NCBI RefSeq assembly: GCF_019049325.1
Contig: NZ_JAGMUO010000040.1
Span: 1 to 64,000 of the forward strand
Origin: Streptomyces sp. AC512_CC834
GTDB lineage: Bacteria > Actinomycetota > Actinomycetes > Streptomycetales > Streptomycetaceae
Direction of reading: 5' to 3'
DNA length: 64,000 nucleotides
Shown here: positions 8,009 through 16,325 of the stretch, piece after piece
How the letters are laid out: every line of letters begins with the position of its first letter
Position numbering within the stretch: position 1 is the first letter of the stretch
Made by a program: the position numbers and the translations under genes
Notes under the pieces: model-generated
The model's input: the letters and a program-made list of their open reading frames with translations, nothing else
Told to the model about the DNA's origin: nothing
Databases searched by the model: none

Positions 8009-10555
8009 TTACTCCTTCTTGATCGCGGCCAGCATGTCGAGGCGGGCCGCGCGGTGTGCGGGCCAGGAGGCGGCGAGGACGCCGACCAGGGCGGCGAGGG
8101 CGAGGAAGATGCCGAGCCTGCCCCAGGGGACGACGAGTGTGTACGTGTCCAGTCCCAAGCCGGTGATCAGCTCACCGGCGGCCCAGCCCAAGAAGACGCC
8201 GAGCCCGATGCCGAGCACCCCGCTGTTGAGCGAGATGACCAGCGATTCCAGCCGCACCATCCGCTTGACAGCGCGCCGGTCGAGGCCGATGGCGCGCAGC
8301 ATCCCGATCTCCTGGCCGCGGTCGAAGACCGACATGGCCAGCGTGTTGATCACGCCGAGCACGGCCACGACGACCGCCATCGCGAGCAGCCCGTAGACCA
8401 TGTTCAGCAGGACGTCGATCGTCTGTGAGGCATCCTCGGCGACATCTTCCTTGTCCTGGACGAGGATGGCGGGGTTGTCCCCGAGCTGCTTGTTCAGCGC
8501 GTCCTTGACCTCGGCGCCCGCGCCGCTCTCCGTCTTCGCGAGGACCTGCATGTCGGCGACCTTGGACATGTGCGAGGAAATGGCCGAGTTGTCGACGACG
8601 ATGCCGTCCAACGTCGCGTCGCGCTCGTAGACGCCACCGACGGAGAAGCGGCCCTTCTCGCCGTCGCCGTAGGTCATCTCGAAGGACGAACCGACCTTCC
8701 ACCCCTGTGACTTGGCGGTCTCCGTGTCGACCACGATCTTCTTGCCGTCGCTGAGCCCGGCCCAGCCGCCCTGCTGGAAGTCGGGCGCGGTGAGCTTGCC
8801 GATGGTGGCGCCGTTGACGCCGGTCAAGGACGCGGCGACGCCGCCGATGTCCGCCGTCGCATTGCGCAGGGGGGAGGTCGTGGTGACCTCGTCCATCGCG
8901 GAGAGCTTCTTCTCCACCTGGGGTGGCAGCTCGGTGTGGCCGGCCATCGAGACCGTGTAGTCGGCCTTGAGGGAACCTGCTGCCAACTTCTCGACGGCCT
9001 GCTGGACGCCGCCCGCGATCACCGTGAGCCCGGTGATGAGAGTGAGGCCGATCATCAGCGCGGAGGCGGTCGCCGCCGTACGGCGCGGGTTGCGCACAGC
9101 GTTTTGGTGGGCCAGCTCGCCGCTCACGTGGAACAGGCGCAGTACGGGCGCTGCGGCGGCGATCATATGGCGCGACAGCAGCGGCGTCAGTACGAAGACA
9201 CCGATCAGCAGCAGCACGGCGCCCAGCCCCATCGGGGCCATGCCGTCCTCCATCGAGGTGGCCGGCAGCACCAGCGCGGCGCCCGCACCGGTGAGGAGGG
9301 CGCCGATGGTGTTCCGCACGACCAACGAGCGTGGGCTCGCCGCAGCGTGGACGTTGTCCATCGCCGCCACCGGCGGGATCCGCGACGCCCGGAGCGCGGG
9401 CAGCCAGGCGGCGAGCACGGTGACGATGATGCCCATGGCCAGTGAGGCGACCACCGTCGAGCCCTCGATCACCAGCGGGCCCGAGGGCACGGAGCCCATG
9501 GTGCCGACCAGGGAGCGCAGTCCGGCGCCGATACCGATACCGGCCGCCAAACCGGCGAGCCCCGCGACGGCGCCCACGGCGAACGCCTCGACAAGTACGG
9601 AGCACGTCACCTGACTGCGGCTGGCGCCCACCGCCCGCAGCAGCGCCAGCTCCTTCGTGCGCTGCGCGACGAGCATGGTGAAGGTGTTGGCGATGATGAA
9701 GGCGCCGACGAACAGCGCGATCCCCGCGAAGGCCAGCAAACTGATCTTCATGCTGTCCATGCCGGAGGTGATCGCCTTCGCCTCGTCTTCGGCGAGCTCC
9801 TCACTCGTGATGGCCTCGGCCCTCTCGGGCAGGATCTTCTCGGCCTGCTGCTTGAGCGCTTCCTCCGAGACACCCTGCTCGGCGGCGATGTGGATCTCGG
9901 TGTACTCACCGGGCTTGGCGAACAGCTTCTGCGCTGTGTCGGTGTCGAAGAGGATGAGGGAGCCCCCCGCGGCGACGCTGCCGTTGTCGGTGGTGAAGAC
10001 GCCGGTGACCTTCTCCTCGTGCACGGGCCCCTCGATCGACATCCGCACGGTATCGCCGACCTTGTAGCCGCCACGCTCTGCGGTCCCGGAGTCCAGCGCG
10101 ATCTGTCCGGGGGCGCGCGGCGCCTTGCCGGCCTTCATCGGGTAACGGGGGTCGCTGCCTTTGCCGTCCTCCCCCGCGTAGTAGTTGGCACCGACATTGG
10201 AGAAGCCGTCGCCGATGAGCTTGCCGTCCTGGTCGGAGACCGCGGCGGGGCCGGAGACGATACCGATGGCCGACTTGGCGCCGGGCAGTTGCGTGGCCCT
10301 GTCGAGGGTCCGCTGGGTGATCGGCGCGGGGGCGGGGCCTGGGGGGCTTCCCTCGGGCGTGTCGCTGTAGCTCTGATGTATGGAGACGTCGACGTCGGCG
10401 TAGCCCTTCTGCGAACTCTTCTGGAAGGCTTCGGAGACGGTCGAGGTGAAGACCAGGGTGCCGGAGACGAAGGCCACGCCGAGCAGCACGGCGAGCACGG
10501 TCATCAGCAGCCGGGCCTTGTGCGCGAAGACATTACGTAAAGCGGTACGGAGCAT
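8009..10555 (-). CDS. ABC transporter permease, MacB/FtsX type
   Basis: 848 residues with the double FtsX layout: an N-terminal membrane segment (LLMTVLAVLLGVAFVSG), an extracytoplasmic MacB core-like domain, three or four membrane spans around residues 275-420, a second extracytoplasmic domain, and final spans ending near LAASWPAHRAARLD. Such permeases do mechanotransmission or lipoprotein/peptide export with a separate ATPase. That ATPase normally sits immediately upstream but is absent: the upstream DNA is transposase debris. The frame stays open upstream to 10891 only because the decayed transposase reads through; the true start is ATG 10555, with AGGA about 10 bases before it. Confidence 0.9.
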   Translation of the reverse strand: MLRTALRNVFAHKARLLMTVLAVLLGVAFVSGTLVFTSTVSEAFQKSSQKGYADVDVSIHQSYSDTPEGSPPGPAPAPITQRTLDRATQLPGAKSAIGIVSGPAAVSDQDGKLIGDGFSNVGANYYAGEDGKGSDPRYPMKAGKAPRAPGQIALDSGTAERGGYKVGDTVRMSIEGPVHEEKVTGVFTTDNGSVAAGGSLILFDTDTAQKLFAKPGEYTEIHIAAEQGVSEEALKQQAEKILPERAEAITSEELAEDEAKAITSGMDSMKISLLAFAGIALFVGAFIIANTFTMLVAQRTKELALLRAVGASRSQVTCSVLVEAFAVGAVAGLAGLAAGIGIGAGLRSLVGTMGSVPSGPLVIEGSTVVASLAMGIIVTVLAAWLPALRASRIPPVAAMDNVHAAASPRSLVVRNTIGALLTGAGAALVLPATSMEDGMAPMGLGAVLLLIGVFVLTPLLSRHMIAAAAPVLRLFHVSGELAHQNAVRNPRRTAATASALMIGLTLITGLTVIAGGVQQAVEKLAAGSLKADYTVSMAGHTELPPQVEKKLSAMDEVTTTSPLRNATADIGGVAASLTGVNGATIGKLTAPDFQQGGWAGLSDGKKIVVDTETAKSQGWKVGSSFEMTYGDGEKGRFSVGGVYERDATLDGIVVDNSAISSHMSKVADMQVLAKTESGAGAEVKDALNKQLGDNPAILVQDKEDVAEDASQTIDVLLNMVYGLLAMAVVVAVLGVINTLAMSVFDRGQEIGMLRAIGLDRRAVKRMVRLESLVISLNSGVLGIGLGVFLGWAAGELITGLGLDTYTLVVPWGRLGIFLALAALVGVLAASWPAHRAARLDMLAAIKKE

Positions 10556-10639
10556 GAGGTGTCCTGGGGGCGAGGCGTCGGTCAGAGCGTGTCTGGTGGG
10601 TGGTGCTGGATCAGGGAGCGGTGCGGTGGTCGTGCTGGT

Positions 10640-11312
10640 TAATCGTGGGTTATGCGGCTGGTTCAGCGTGGTTGGTGTGAGATGGAGGGCGTTCTCGAAG
10701 GCGATCGGTGATCGTAGTCCGAGGCGGGAGTGTCGGCGTCGGGTGTTGCAGCGGTGGAGCCATCTGAAGGCGTCGAATCGGGGCCTCGCGCTCGTTGGGC
10801 CGGCTCTTTCGTCCTTGCAGGGTTCGCGTTTGAAGGTCGCGTTGAAGGACTCGGCGAGTGCGTTGTCCGCACTGGACCCGACCGCGCTCATGCCTCGCCG
10901 AACTCCTGCTGACCTACATGCTTCGGCGAAGGCCCTGCTCGTGTACTGGGCGAGTGATCGGTGTGCGTGATCGATCCGGCGAGACTGCCACGGGTTCGGA
11001 TCGATCCGGCCAGGGCGTCGGTGACGAGGTCCGCGCGCATGTGGTCGGCGATCGCCCAGCCGACCAGATGGCGCGATACGAGGTCGATGACGGTCGCCAG
11101 GTAGCAGAACTTCCCGCCGTCGACAGGCAGGTAGGTGATGTCGCCGACGTACTTCGTGTTGGGCCTCTCGGCGCTGAAGTCGCGGCCGATCAGGTCCGGC
11201 GCCTTGGCCGCTGCTGAGTCGGGGACGGTGGTGCGGTGCCGGCGGCGCATCCGGACTCCTTCGATCCCGGACGCCCGCATGCTCCTTGCGGCTGATCCTC
11301 GCGACGCGCCGA
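10640..11312 (-). pseudogene. Decayed IS3-family OrfB transposase
   Basis: The C-terminal two thirds of an IS3-type DDE transposase. The first part (about 11305 to 10950) reads RRHRTTVPDS, NTKYVGDITYLP and IDLVSRHLVGWAIADHM, ending at HTDHS. Near 10950 a one-base loss shifts the frame, and reading resumes as QYTSRAFAEAC, SADNALAESF and NTRRRHSRLG. A second one-base loss near 10650 removes the expected GCC-GCA-TAA ending and lets the frame run into the permease gene. The N-terminal part and OrfA are missing, so it is inactive. Confidence 0.85.
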
Positions 11313-11540
11313 GTACGCCGTCTCCCATGGACCGTATCGCTCGGGCAGATCCCGCCAGGGAGAACCGGTCCTCGCCCGCCACCAGATCCCGTCGAAGACC
11401 TGCCGTCGATCCCGCGGCTTGCGACCCATCACCGGCAACGGAGGCAACACCGCCTCCAGACACACCCACTGTTCGCCCGTCAGATCTCCACGAGCCACCC
11501 GAAGATCGTTCCGCAGCGGAGATCGACATCTCAACCACGC
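11313..11540 (-). mobile_element. IS5-family transposase 5' fragment
   Basis: Translation gives DLTGEQWVCLEAVLPPLP, GIWWRARTGSPWRDLPERYG and ETAY, the usual start of IS5-type (DUF4096) transposases. It is cut off at about 11312 by the IS3 remnant. Its outer end, reading GCGTGGTTGAGATGTCGATC on the minus strand, begins immediately after the kinase stop codon. Confidence 0.75.
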
Positions 11541-11541
11541 C

Positions 11542-12744
11542 TTAGAACAGGGCGGCGGACACGGCGTCCCAACCGAAGAAGTACACCGCCCACGCGACAA
11601 TGATGACAATCGTTCCGACTATCGAGCCGACGGTCGGCCCGGACTTCTCCGACGTTGGCGTCTTCGTTTCCCCGGAATCGGCCGTTGAGTCGGTCTTGTG
11701 CTCGGCCTCGGGCTTCGCCGCCCGTCTGCTGCTCGTGCCGTTGCCGTCGGGAGCTTCGGGAGCTTCGGGAGCTTCGGTGAGGACGCGGGTGCGAGGCGTG
11801 GTCCAGTCGCGGACCAGGGTCTCGGCCTCGGAGAGATCGGTGGCGTGCTCCAGGCGTCGGCCTTCCCGGGCGTAGGAGGTGATCAGGAGGTCCCAGTCGG
11901 GTGGCAGCGGTTCGGTGCCGCCTGACAACGACTGGACCAGCTCCCGGGCAGTGGGCCGCTCGGCCGGGTCGCGGGACAGACAGGCGCCGATGGGACCGGT
12001 GAGGCCGTCGGGCAGACCGGCGAGGTCGATGTCGGCCTGCCGAACGTAGTTGAGCTGCTGCAGCGGTTCCGTGGTGTACGGGTAGGGGAGTCGTCCGCAG
12101 GCGATGTAGGAGAGAGTGACGCCGAGCGAGTAGACGTCGGAGGCCGGGGTGCAGGACTGCCCCTCGGCCTGCTCCGGTGCGGCGAACGCGATGGTGCCCA
12201 AGGTGAGGCGGGTACTGGTCAGGTCGCCGGCATGGGAGATGCCGAAGTCGATGACCTTGGGCCCAGCGGCGGTGAGCAGCACGTTGAGTGGCTTCACGTC
12301 GCGATGCACGATCTTCTTGCCGTGCAGTTCGACCAGAGCCTCGGCCACGCCCCGGCCCACATGGCGCACTCCGCCGGCCCCGTCCAGCGCTCCCCGCTGC
12401 ACGACCAGCGCCTCCAGCGAGGGCGCCGGTACGTATTCCATCGCCATCCACGGCCTGGCCGCCTCGGCGTCGGAGTCCAGCACCCGGGCCGTGCGGTCGC
12501 TGCTGACACGCGCGGCGAGGGAGACCTCGCGACGGAATCGTCGACGCGCCTCGTCACTGACCCCGCCGGGCGCCAACACCGTCTTCAGCGCGGCCAGGCG
12601 GCCCGTTTCCACGTCCCGCCCCAGATAGATCAGCCCCATTCCGCCGGTGGCCAACTGACCCAGCAGGCGGTAGGGACCCAGTCTCCGCTCCTCGCCCGCC
12701 AATGCGACGAGTCCCATGCCGCCTGCGGTGGACCCCTCCGTCAC
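11542..12744 (-). CDS. Membrane-anchored Ser/Thr protein kinase
   Basis: About 400 residues. A complete Hanks kinase domain comes first: GQLATGGMGLIYLG (P-loop), ALKTV (Lys), HRDVKPLN (catalytic loop), DFGISHAG and APEQ. A Pro/Glu/Lys linker with three EAP repeats and a single membrane span at the C-terminus (VGSIVGTIVIIVAWAVYFF) follow, with only a few residues outside. It therefore signals from the membrane without a sensor domain of its own. GTG 12744 is chosen for CGGAGG 9 bases upstream, rather than ATG 12777 or TTG 12846. The stop codon lies at the edge of an IS5 fragment, so the C-terminus may have been reshaped. Confidence 0.88.
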   Translation of the reverse strand: MTEGSTAGGMGLVALAGEERRLGPYRLLGQLATGGMGLIYLGRDVETGRLAALKTVLAPGGVSDEARRRFRREVSLAARVSSDRTARVLDSDAEAARPWMAMEYVPAPSLEALVVQRGALDGAGGVRHVGRGVAEALVELHGKKIVHRDVKPLNVLLTAAGPKVIDFGISHAGDLTSTRLTLGTIAFAAPEQAEGQSCTPASDVYSLGVTLSYIACGRLPYPYTTEPLQQLNYVRQADIDLAGLPDGLTGPIGACLSRDPAERPTARELVQSLSGGTEPLPPDWDLLITSYAREGRRLEHATDLSEAETLVRDWTTPRTRVLTEAPEAPEAPDGNGTSSRRAAKPEAEHKTDSTADSGETKTPTSEKSGPTVGSIVGTIVIIVAWAVYFFGWDAVSAALF

Positions 12745-12916
12745 AGCGCCTCCGTTCCGGTTCCGCTGCGTTCCCATCGTTCCAACAGCGCGGTTCGTTG
12801 CCCGGGCCGACTGGTCTGCGAAGCCCTTGCCTCCGTGTGGAGGCAATATCTGACGGGCGATCAGCCACGTTCAGTCTGCGACAAGATGGCGTGTAGTGGA
12901 ATCAGTTCCAGAAAAA

Positions 12917-12926
12917 TTTCTAGAAA
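12917..12926. promoter_or_regulatory. Palindrome upstream of TetR gene
   Basis: TTTCTAGAAA, a perfect 10-bp AT-rich palindrome in an otherwise GC-rich gap, 79 bp before the TetR start. Possible autoregulatory operator; only one copy is seen. Confidence 0.3.
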
Positions 12927-13004
12927 TCTCTCCTGTGCTGAAACGGGAGCTACGCTCACCGGCAGGAGCGAGTGGCAGGCTCCGGGAGCGAGGACGTCTG
13001 ACTC

Positions 13005-13604
13005 ATGGGCCCGAAGCAGCAACGCGGCGCGGCCACCGTCGAGCAGGTGCTCGACTGCGTCCTGGACATCTATGCCGTGTCGGGCGAGACCGGCGTGACG
13101 GTGAGCGCCGTGACCTCCGCCAGCGGGGTCAGCGCCGGCAGCGTCTACCATCACTTCGGCAGTCTCCAGGGCGTGCTGGCCGCCGTCGCGCAACGCTGGT
13201 TGGGCTGCCTTCTGGCGGAATTGACCTCGGCGCTCGAGCGGGCCGGTGACGATACCCGCTGTGGCATCGAAGCCGTGGTCCGCGGCTACCTGAAATTCGT
13301 TGCGGATCATCCGGACGCGGCCCGGCTCATACACTCCGTTGTGATGGACAGTGAAGCCATGGCGAGCGGCCGTGAGCTTCGCGGTTCCCAGGAGGCACGT
13401 CTGGCGCCACTGGCCGCGTGGCTTCGGAACCGTCGGGAGGCGGGCGACCTCGTGGCACTGCCCGCGCCCGTGCTCGAGTCGCTCGTCCTGGGCCCGGTGA
13501 CCGCTCTGGCGCGACGCTGGCTTTCGGTCGGCGACATCGATCTGGACGAGGTGGCGCGCACCGTACCGCAGCAGATCTGGTGGTCCGTCGGTAACCGCCC
13601 GTGA
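13005..13604 (+). CDS. TetR family transcriptional regulator
   Basis: 199 residues with an N-terminal helix-turn-helix (VTVSAVTSASGVSAGSVYHHFGS, about residues 31-53) and a helical C-terminal domain. The HTH is TetR-like but atypical in its first helix (EQVLDCVLDIYAVSGETG). It lies divergent from the kinase gene, with a 260-bp gap, and convergent with the F420-type oxidoreductase. No target beyond itself is evident. A purine-rich stretch (GGGAGCGAGG) precedes the ATG. Confidence 0.88.
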   Translation: MGPKQQRGAATVEQVLDCVLDIYAVSGETGVTVSAVTSASGVSAGSVYHHFGSLQGVLAAVAQRWLGCLLAELTSALERAGDDTRCGIEAVVRGYLKFVADHPDAARLIHSVVMDSEAMASGRELRGSQEARLAPLAAWLRNRREAGDLVALPAPVLESLVLGPVTALARRWLSVGDIDLDEVARTVPQQIWWSVGNRP

Positions 13605-13694
13605 TACCGGACCGGCCCCGACGGTACCGGACTCCCCGTTCCGCGCCCACGTCGCGGAGCCAAGCCCTGAGCAGGGCCGGTTTTGCGGGGCCCC

Positions 13695-14567
13695 TCAGCC
13701 CAAGAGTGACGCGAGCCTGCGCCAGCCCTCCCTCGGGAGACGGGTCATGTCGGCTTCCACCACCTGGAGGGCCACGTGGTCGGCGCCCGCGGCGTGGAAG
13801 GCGTCGATGCGGGCGCGGATCGTGGTCTCGTCGCCCCAGGCGAAGACCGCGTCGATGAGGCGGTCGCTGCCGCCGCCGGTGACGTCGGCTTCGGTGAAGC
13901 CGAGGTTGAGGAAGTTCTTGGTGTAGTTCGGCAGTTCCAGGTATCGGGCGAGGTAGGCGCGGGCCGTCGCGCGGGCGCGGGACGGGTCGGCGTCGAGGAC
14001 GACCTTGAACTCCGGGGCCAGCAGCGGGCCCTCGCCGAGCCGCTCGCGGGCCTGCGCCGTGTGCTCGGGCGTGACCAGGTACGGGATGGCGCCCGCCGCC
14101 CGGTCCCTGGACAGGTCCAGCATCTTCGGGCCGAGCGCGGCCAGCACCCGGTGGCCGGAGCGCATCCCCGCCCGGTCCAGGTCGTCGAGGTAGCCGACCA
14201 TCGTCGAGTACGGGCGGCTGTATCCCTCCACGCGCGGGCCGTGGCTCACGCCGAGGCCGAGCAGGAAGCGGCCGGGGTGGGACACCTCCAGCTCGGCGAA
14301 GCCCGCCGCGGCCTCGGACGCCTCGTGCTCCCAGATGCTCTGGATGCTGGTGCCGACCACGATCCGCGAGGTCGCCCCGATCAGCGGGGCGGCGTGCCGG
14401 GCGGCGCTGTTGCCGCCGAGCCACAGGGCACCGTAGCCGAGCTGCTCCAACTCGGCTGCGGCCTCGGCCCGTTCGCCCGCACGCTCGGGGTCCTCGGCGC
14501 GCAGGACCGCGTTCCAGACGCCGTATCGTCCGACCGATTCCTTCAGGGAAGCCGTCGCGTCGTTCAT
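13695..14567 (-). CDS. LLM class F420-dependent oxidoreductase
   Basis: 290 residues of the luciferase-like TIM-barrel fold; the GVW start, LWLGGN, IVVGTSIQSIWEHEA and LGLGVSH stretches are typical of the actinobacterial TIGR03620-like group that uses coenzyme F420. It would transfer hydride to an unknown substrate. ATG 14567 is used because an upstream frame extension to 14639 encodes unrelated residues. It lies downstream of the UPF0303 gene on the same strand after a 136-bp gap that contains CTACTCGCC repeats. Confidence 0.85.
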   Translation of the reverse strand: MNDATASLKESVGRYGVWNAVLRAEDPERAGERAEAAAELEQLGYGALWLGGNSAARHAAPLIGATSRIVVGTSIQSIWEHEASEAAAGFAELEVSHPGRFLLGLGVSHGPRVEGYSRPYSTMVGYLDDLDRAGMRSGHRVLAALGPKMLDLSRDRAAGAIPYLVTPEHTAQARERLGEGPLLAPEFKVVLDADPSRARATARAYLARYLELPNYTKNFLNLGFTEADVTGGGSDRLIDAVFAWGDETTIRARIDAFHAAGADHVALQVVEADMTRLPREGWRRLASLLG

Positions 14568-14703
14568 CGGTTCCGATCCCTCCGGTGGGCTTCGTGATCT
14601 TCCTGCGTACCTGTCTGCCTGCCAACCACAGGTACCCACCGGTGATTCCCCGAGTACCCGACCCGGGGCCGATCGGACTACTCGCCCTACTCCCCTACTC
14701 GCC

Positions 14704-15198
14704 CTACTCGCCCAGGAACCGCTCCAGCGCCTCCACCACGAGCCGGTGGTCCTCCACCTGCGGCAGGCCGGACACCGTCACCGCGCCGACCACACCGACG
14801 TCGGCGACGGTGACGGGGAAGGAGCCGCCGTGCGCCGCGTACGTGTCGGGGTCGAGCCGCGAGGACTCCTCGAAGGTCGTGCCCTTGGCCCGGAAGCGCG
14901 AGCCGACCAGGTACGAGGCGGAACCGTACCGCTCCACCACGCGGCGCTTGCGGTCGATCCAGGCGTCGTTGTCGGGGGTCGAGCCGGGCAGGGCGGCGCG
15001 GAAGAGCTGCCGGCCGGCGCGGTGGATGTCGATGGCGACGGGCGCCTGACGCTCCCGGGCCAGCTCGACGAGCAGGGAGCCCAGCGCCCACGCGTCGTCG
15101 TTCGTGAACCGGCGGAAGACCAGCCGACGTTCCTGCTCCTCCAGCTCCTCCACGGTGGGTGTCGTCGGCGTCTTCGGTGCGGATGCCTCGGGGCTCAC
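14704..15198 (-). CDS. UPF0303/heme-degrading domain protein
   Basis: 164 residues of the GlcG/HbpS-like UPF0303 fold (DIHRAGRQLFRAALPG, RKRRVVERYGSASYLVG, AAHGGSFPVTVADVG). Members are annotated as heme-degrading or heme-binding, but many sit in sugar operons, as here. The GTG start overlaps the TGA of the Gfo/Idh gene (GTGA), so the two are translationally coupled and probably work on the same sugar or acid. No catalytic residues can be assigned. Confidence 0.8.
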   Translation of the reverse strand: MSPEASAPKTPTTPTVEELEEQERRLVFRRFTNDDAWALGSLLVELARERQAPVAIDIHRAGRQLFRAALPGSTPDNDAWIDRKRRVVERYGSASYLVGSRFRAKGTTFEESSRLDPDTYAAHGGSFPVTVADVGVVGAVTVSGLPQVEDHRLVVEALERFLGE

Positions 15199-16277
15199 AG
15201 GGTCACCACCACTGAGTCGCGGGCGGACCGGCGGGCCGCCTCCAGTACGTCCAGTGCGGCGGCCGCCTCCCGGGCGTCCACCGGGTTCGGGCCGCCCTCG
15301 CGCAGGGCCTTCGCCACCGCCGCGTAGTACGCGGGGTAGTCGCCCGCGAGTGTCGCCTCCACGCGTCCGCCGCCGGTCAGCGGGGAGTCGCCGGAGCCGA
15401 TCCGGCCCCACAGCGACTCGTCCTCCTCGCCCCAGCCGGGGCCCGGCCGCCTGCCCTCGCGCAGCGCCGCCTCCTGCGGGTCCAGGCCGTGCTTGACGTA
15501 CCCGGCCTTCGAGCCCAGCACTCGGAAACGGGGGCCGAGCTGGGCGGCGGTGGAGGAGACGTGGAGGTGGGAGCGGACGCCGTTCGCGTGCGTGAGGGCG
15601 ATGAACGTGTCGTCGTCCGCCTCCGCGCCCGCACGCCGTACGACGGACTCGGCGTAGACCTGCGTGGCCGGGCCGAAGAGGACGAGGGCCTGGTCGACGA
15701 CGTGGCTGCCGAGGTCGTACAGGAGACCTCCGATCTCTGCCGGGTCGCCGGACTCGCGCCAGCCGCCCTTCGGCTTCGGCCGCCAGCGCTCGAAGCGGGA
15801 CTCGAAGCGCCACACCTCGCCCAGCGCGTCCTCGGCGAGCAGCTTGCGGAGGGTGCGGAAGTCGTTGTCCCAGCGGCGGTTCTGGAAGACGGACAGCAGC
15901 AGGCCGCGCTCCTCGGCCAGCGCCGCCAGCTCCCGCGCCTCGGCCGCCGTCCCGGCCACCGGCTTGTCCACCACGACCGGCAGACCGGCCTCCAGGGCCC
16001 TCGTCGCGAGCGGTACGTGCGTCTTGTTCGGGGACGCGACGACGACCAGGTCCAGCTCGCCGGCCCGGTCGAACAACTCGTCGGGCGTGGCGACGGTCCG
16101 TACGTCCGGGAACTCGGCGCGGGCCTGCTGCTGCCGCTCCGGGTTCGAGGTGACGACCGTGTCCAGGGCCAGGCCCTCGGTGGCGGCGATCAGCGGGGCG
16201 TGGAAGACGGAGCCCGCGAGGCCGTAGCCGACGAGGCCGACGCGCAGAGGGGGATTGCCGGGAGGGGTACCTGTCAT
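15195..16277 (-). CDS. Gfo/Idh/MocA family oxidoreductase
   Basis: 360 residues. An N-terminal Rossmann fold (VGLVGYGLAGSVFHAPL) and the conserved DKPVAGT motif with catalytic Lys (about residue 100) are followed by the GFO C-terminal domain (LYDLGSHVVDQAL with its His). It should oxidise a sugar, inositol or sugar acid with NAD(P). AGGAG lies only 2 bases from the ATG, which is unusually close. It is divergent from a ROK repressor with a 25-bp palindrome between them, so it is likely induced by the sugar that the repressor senses. Confidence 0.92.
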   Translation of the reverse strand: MTGTPPGNPPLRVGLVGYGLAGSVFHAPLIAATEGLALDTVVTSNPERQQQARAEFPDVRTVATPDELFDRAGELDLVVVASPNKTHVPLATRALEAGLPVVVDKPVAGTAAEARELAALAEERGLLLSVFQNRRWDNDFRTLRKLLAEDALGEVWRFESRFERWRPKPKGGWRESGDPAEIGGLLYDLGSHVVDQALVLFGPATQVYAESVVRRAGAEADDDTFIALTHANGVRSHLHVSSTAAQLGPRFRVLGSKAGYVKHGLDPQEAALREGRRPGPGWGEEDESLWGRIGSGDSPLTGGGRVEATLAGDYPAYYAAVAKALREGGPNPVDAREAAAALDVLEAARRSARDSVVVTL

Positions 16278-16284
16278 GGCTCCT

Positions 16285-16309
16285 ACTTTCGCAACGGTGT
16301 TGCCAAAGT
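16285..16309. promoter_or_regulatory. ROK repressor operator
   Basis: ACTTTCGCAAC-N3-GTTGCCAAAGT, two 11-bp arms with one mismatch around GGT. It sits 8 bp before the oxidoreductase ATG and 16 bp before the ROK start, so it would overlap both promoters. Half-site GCAAC/GTTGC is like known NagC/XylR-class sites. Confidence 0.75.
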
Positions 16310-16325
16310 GCAAGCGCCGGGGACA

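Noticed and set aside
8009..10891. Natural transposase-permease fusion protein
   Set aside because: The upstream 112 codons are IS3 OrfB sequence whose stop was lost by a one-base deletion; the permease has its own ATG at 10555 with a ribosome site.
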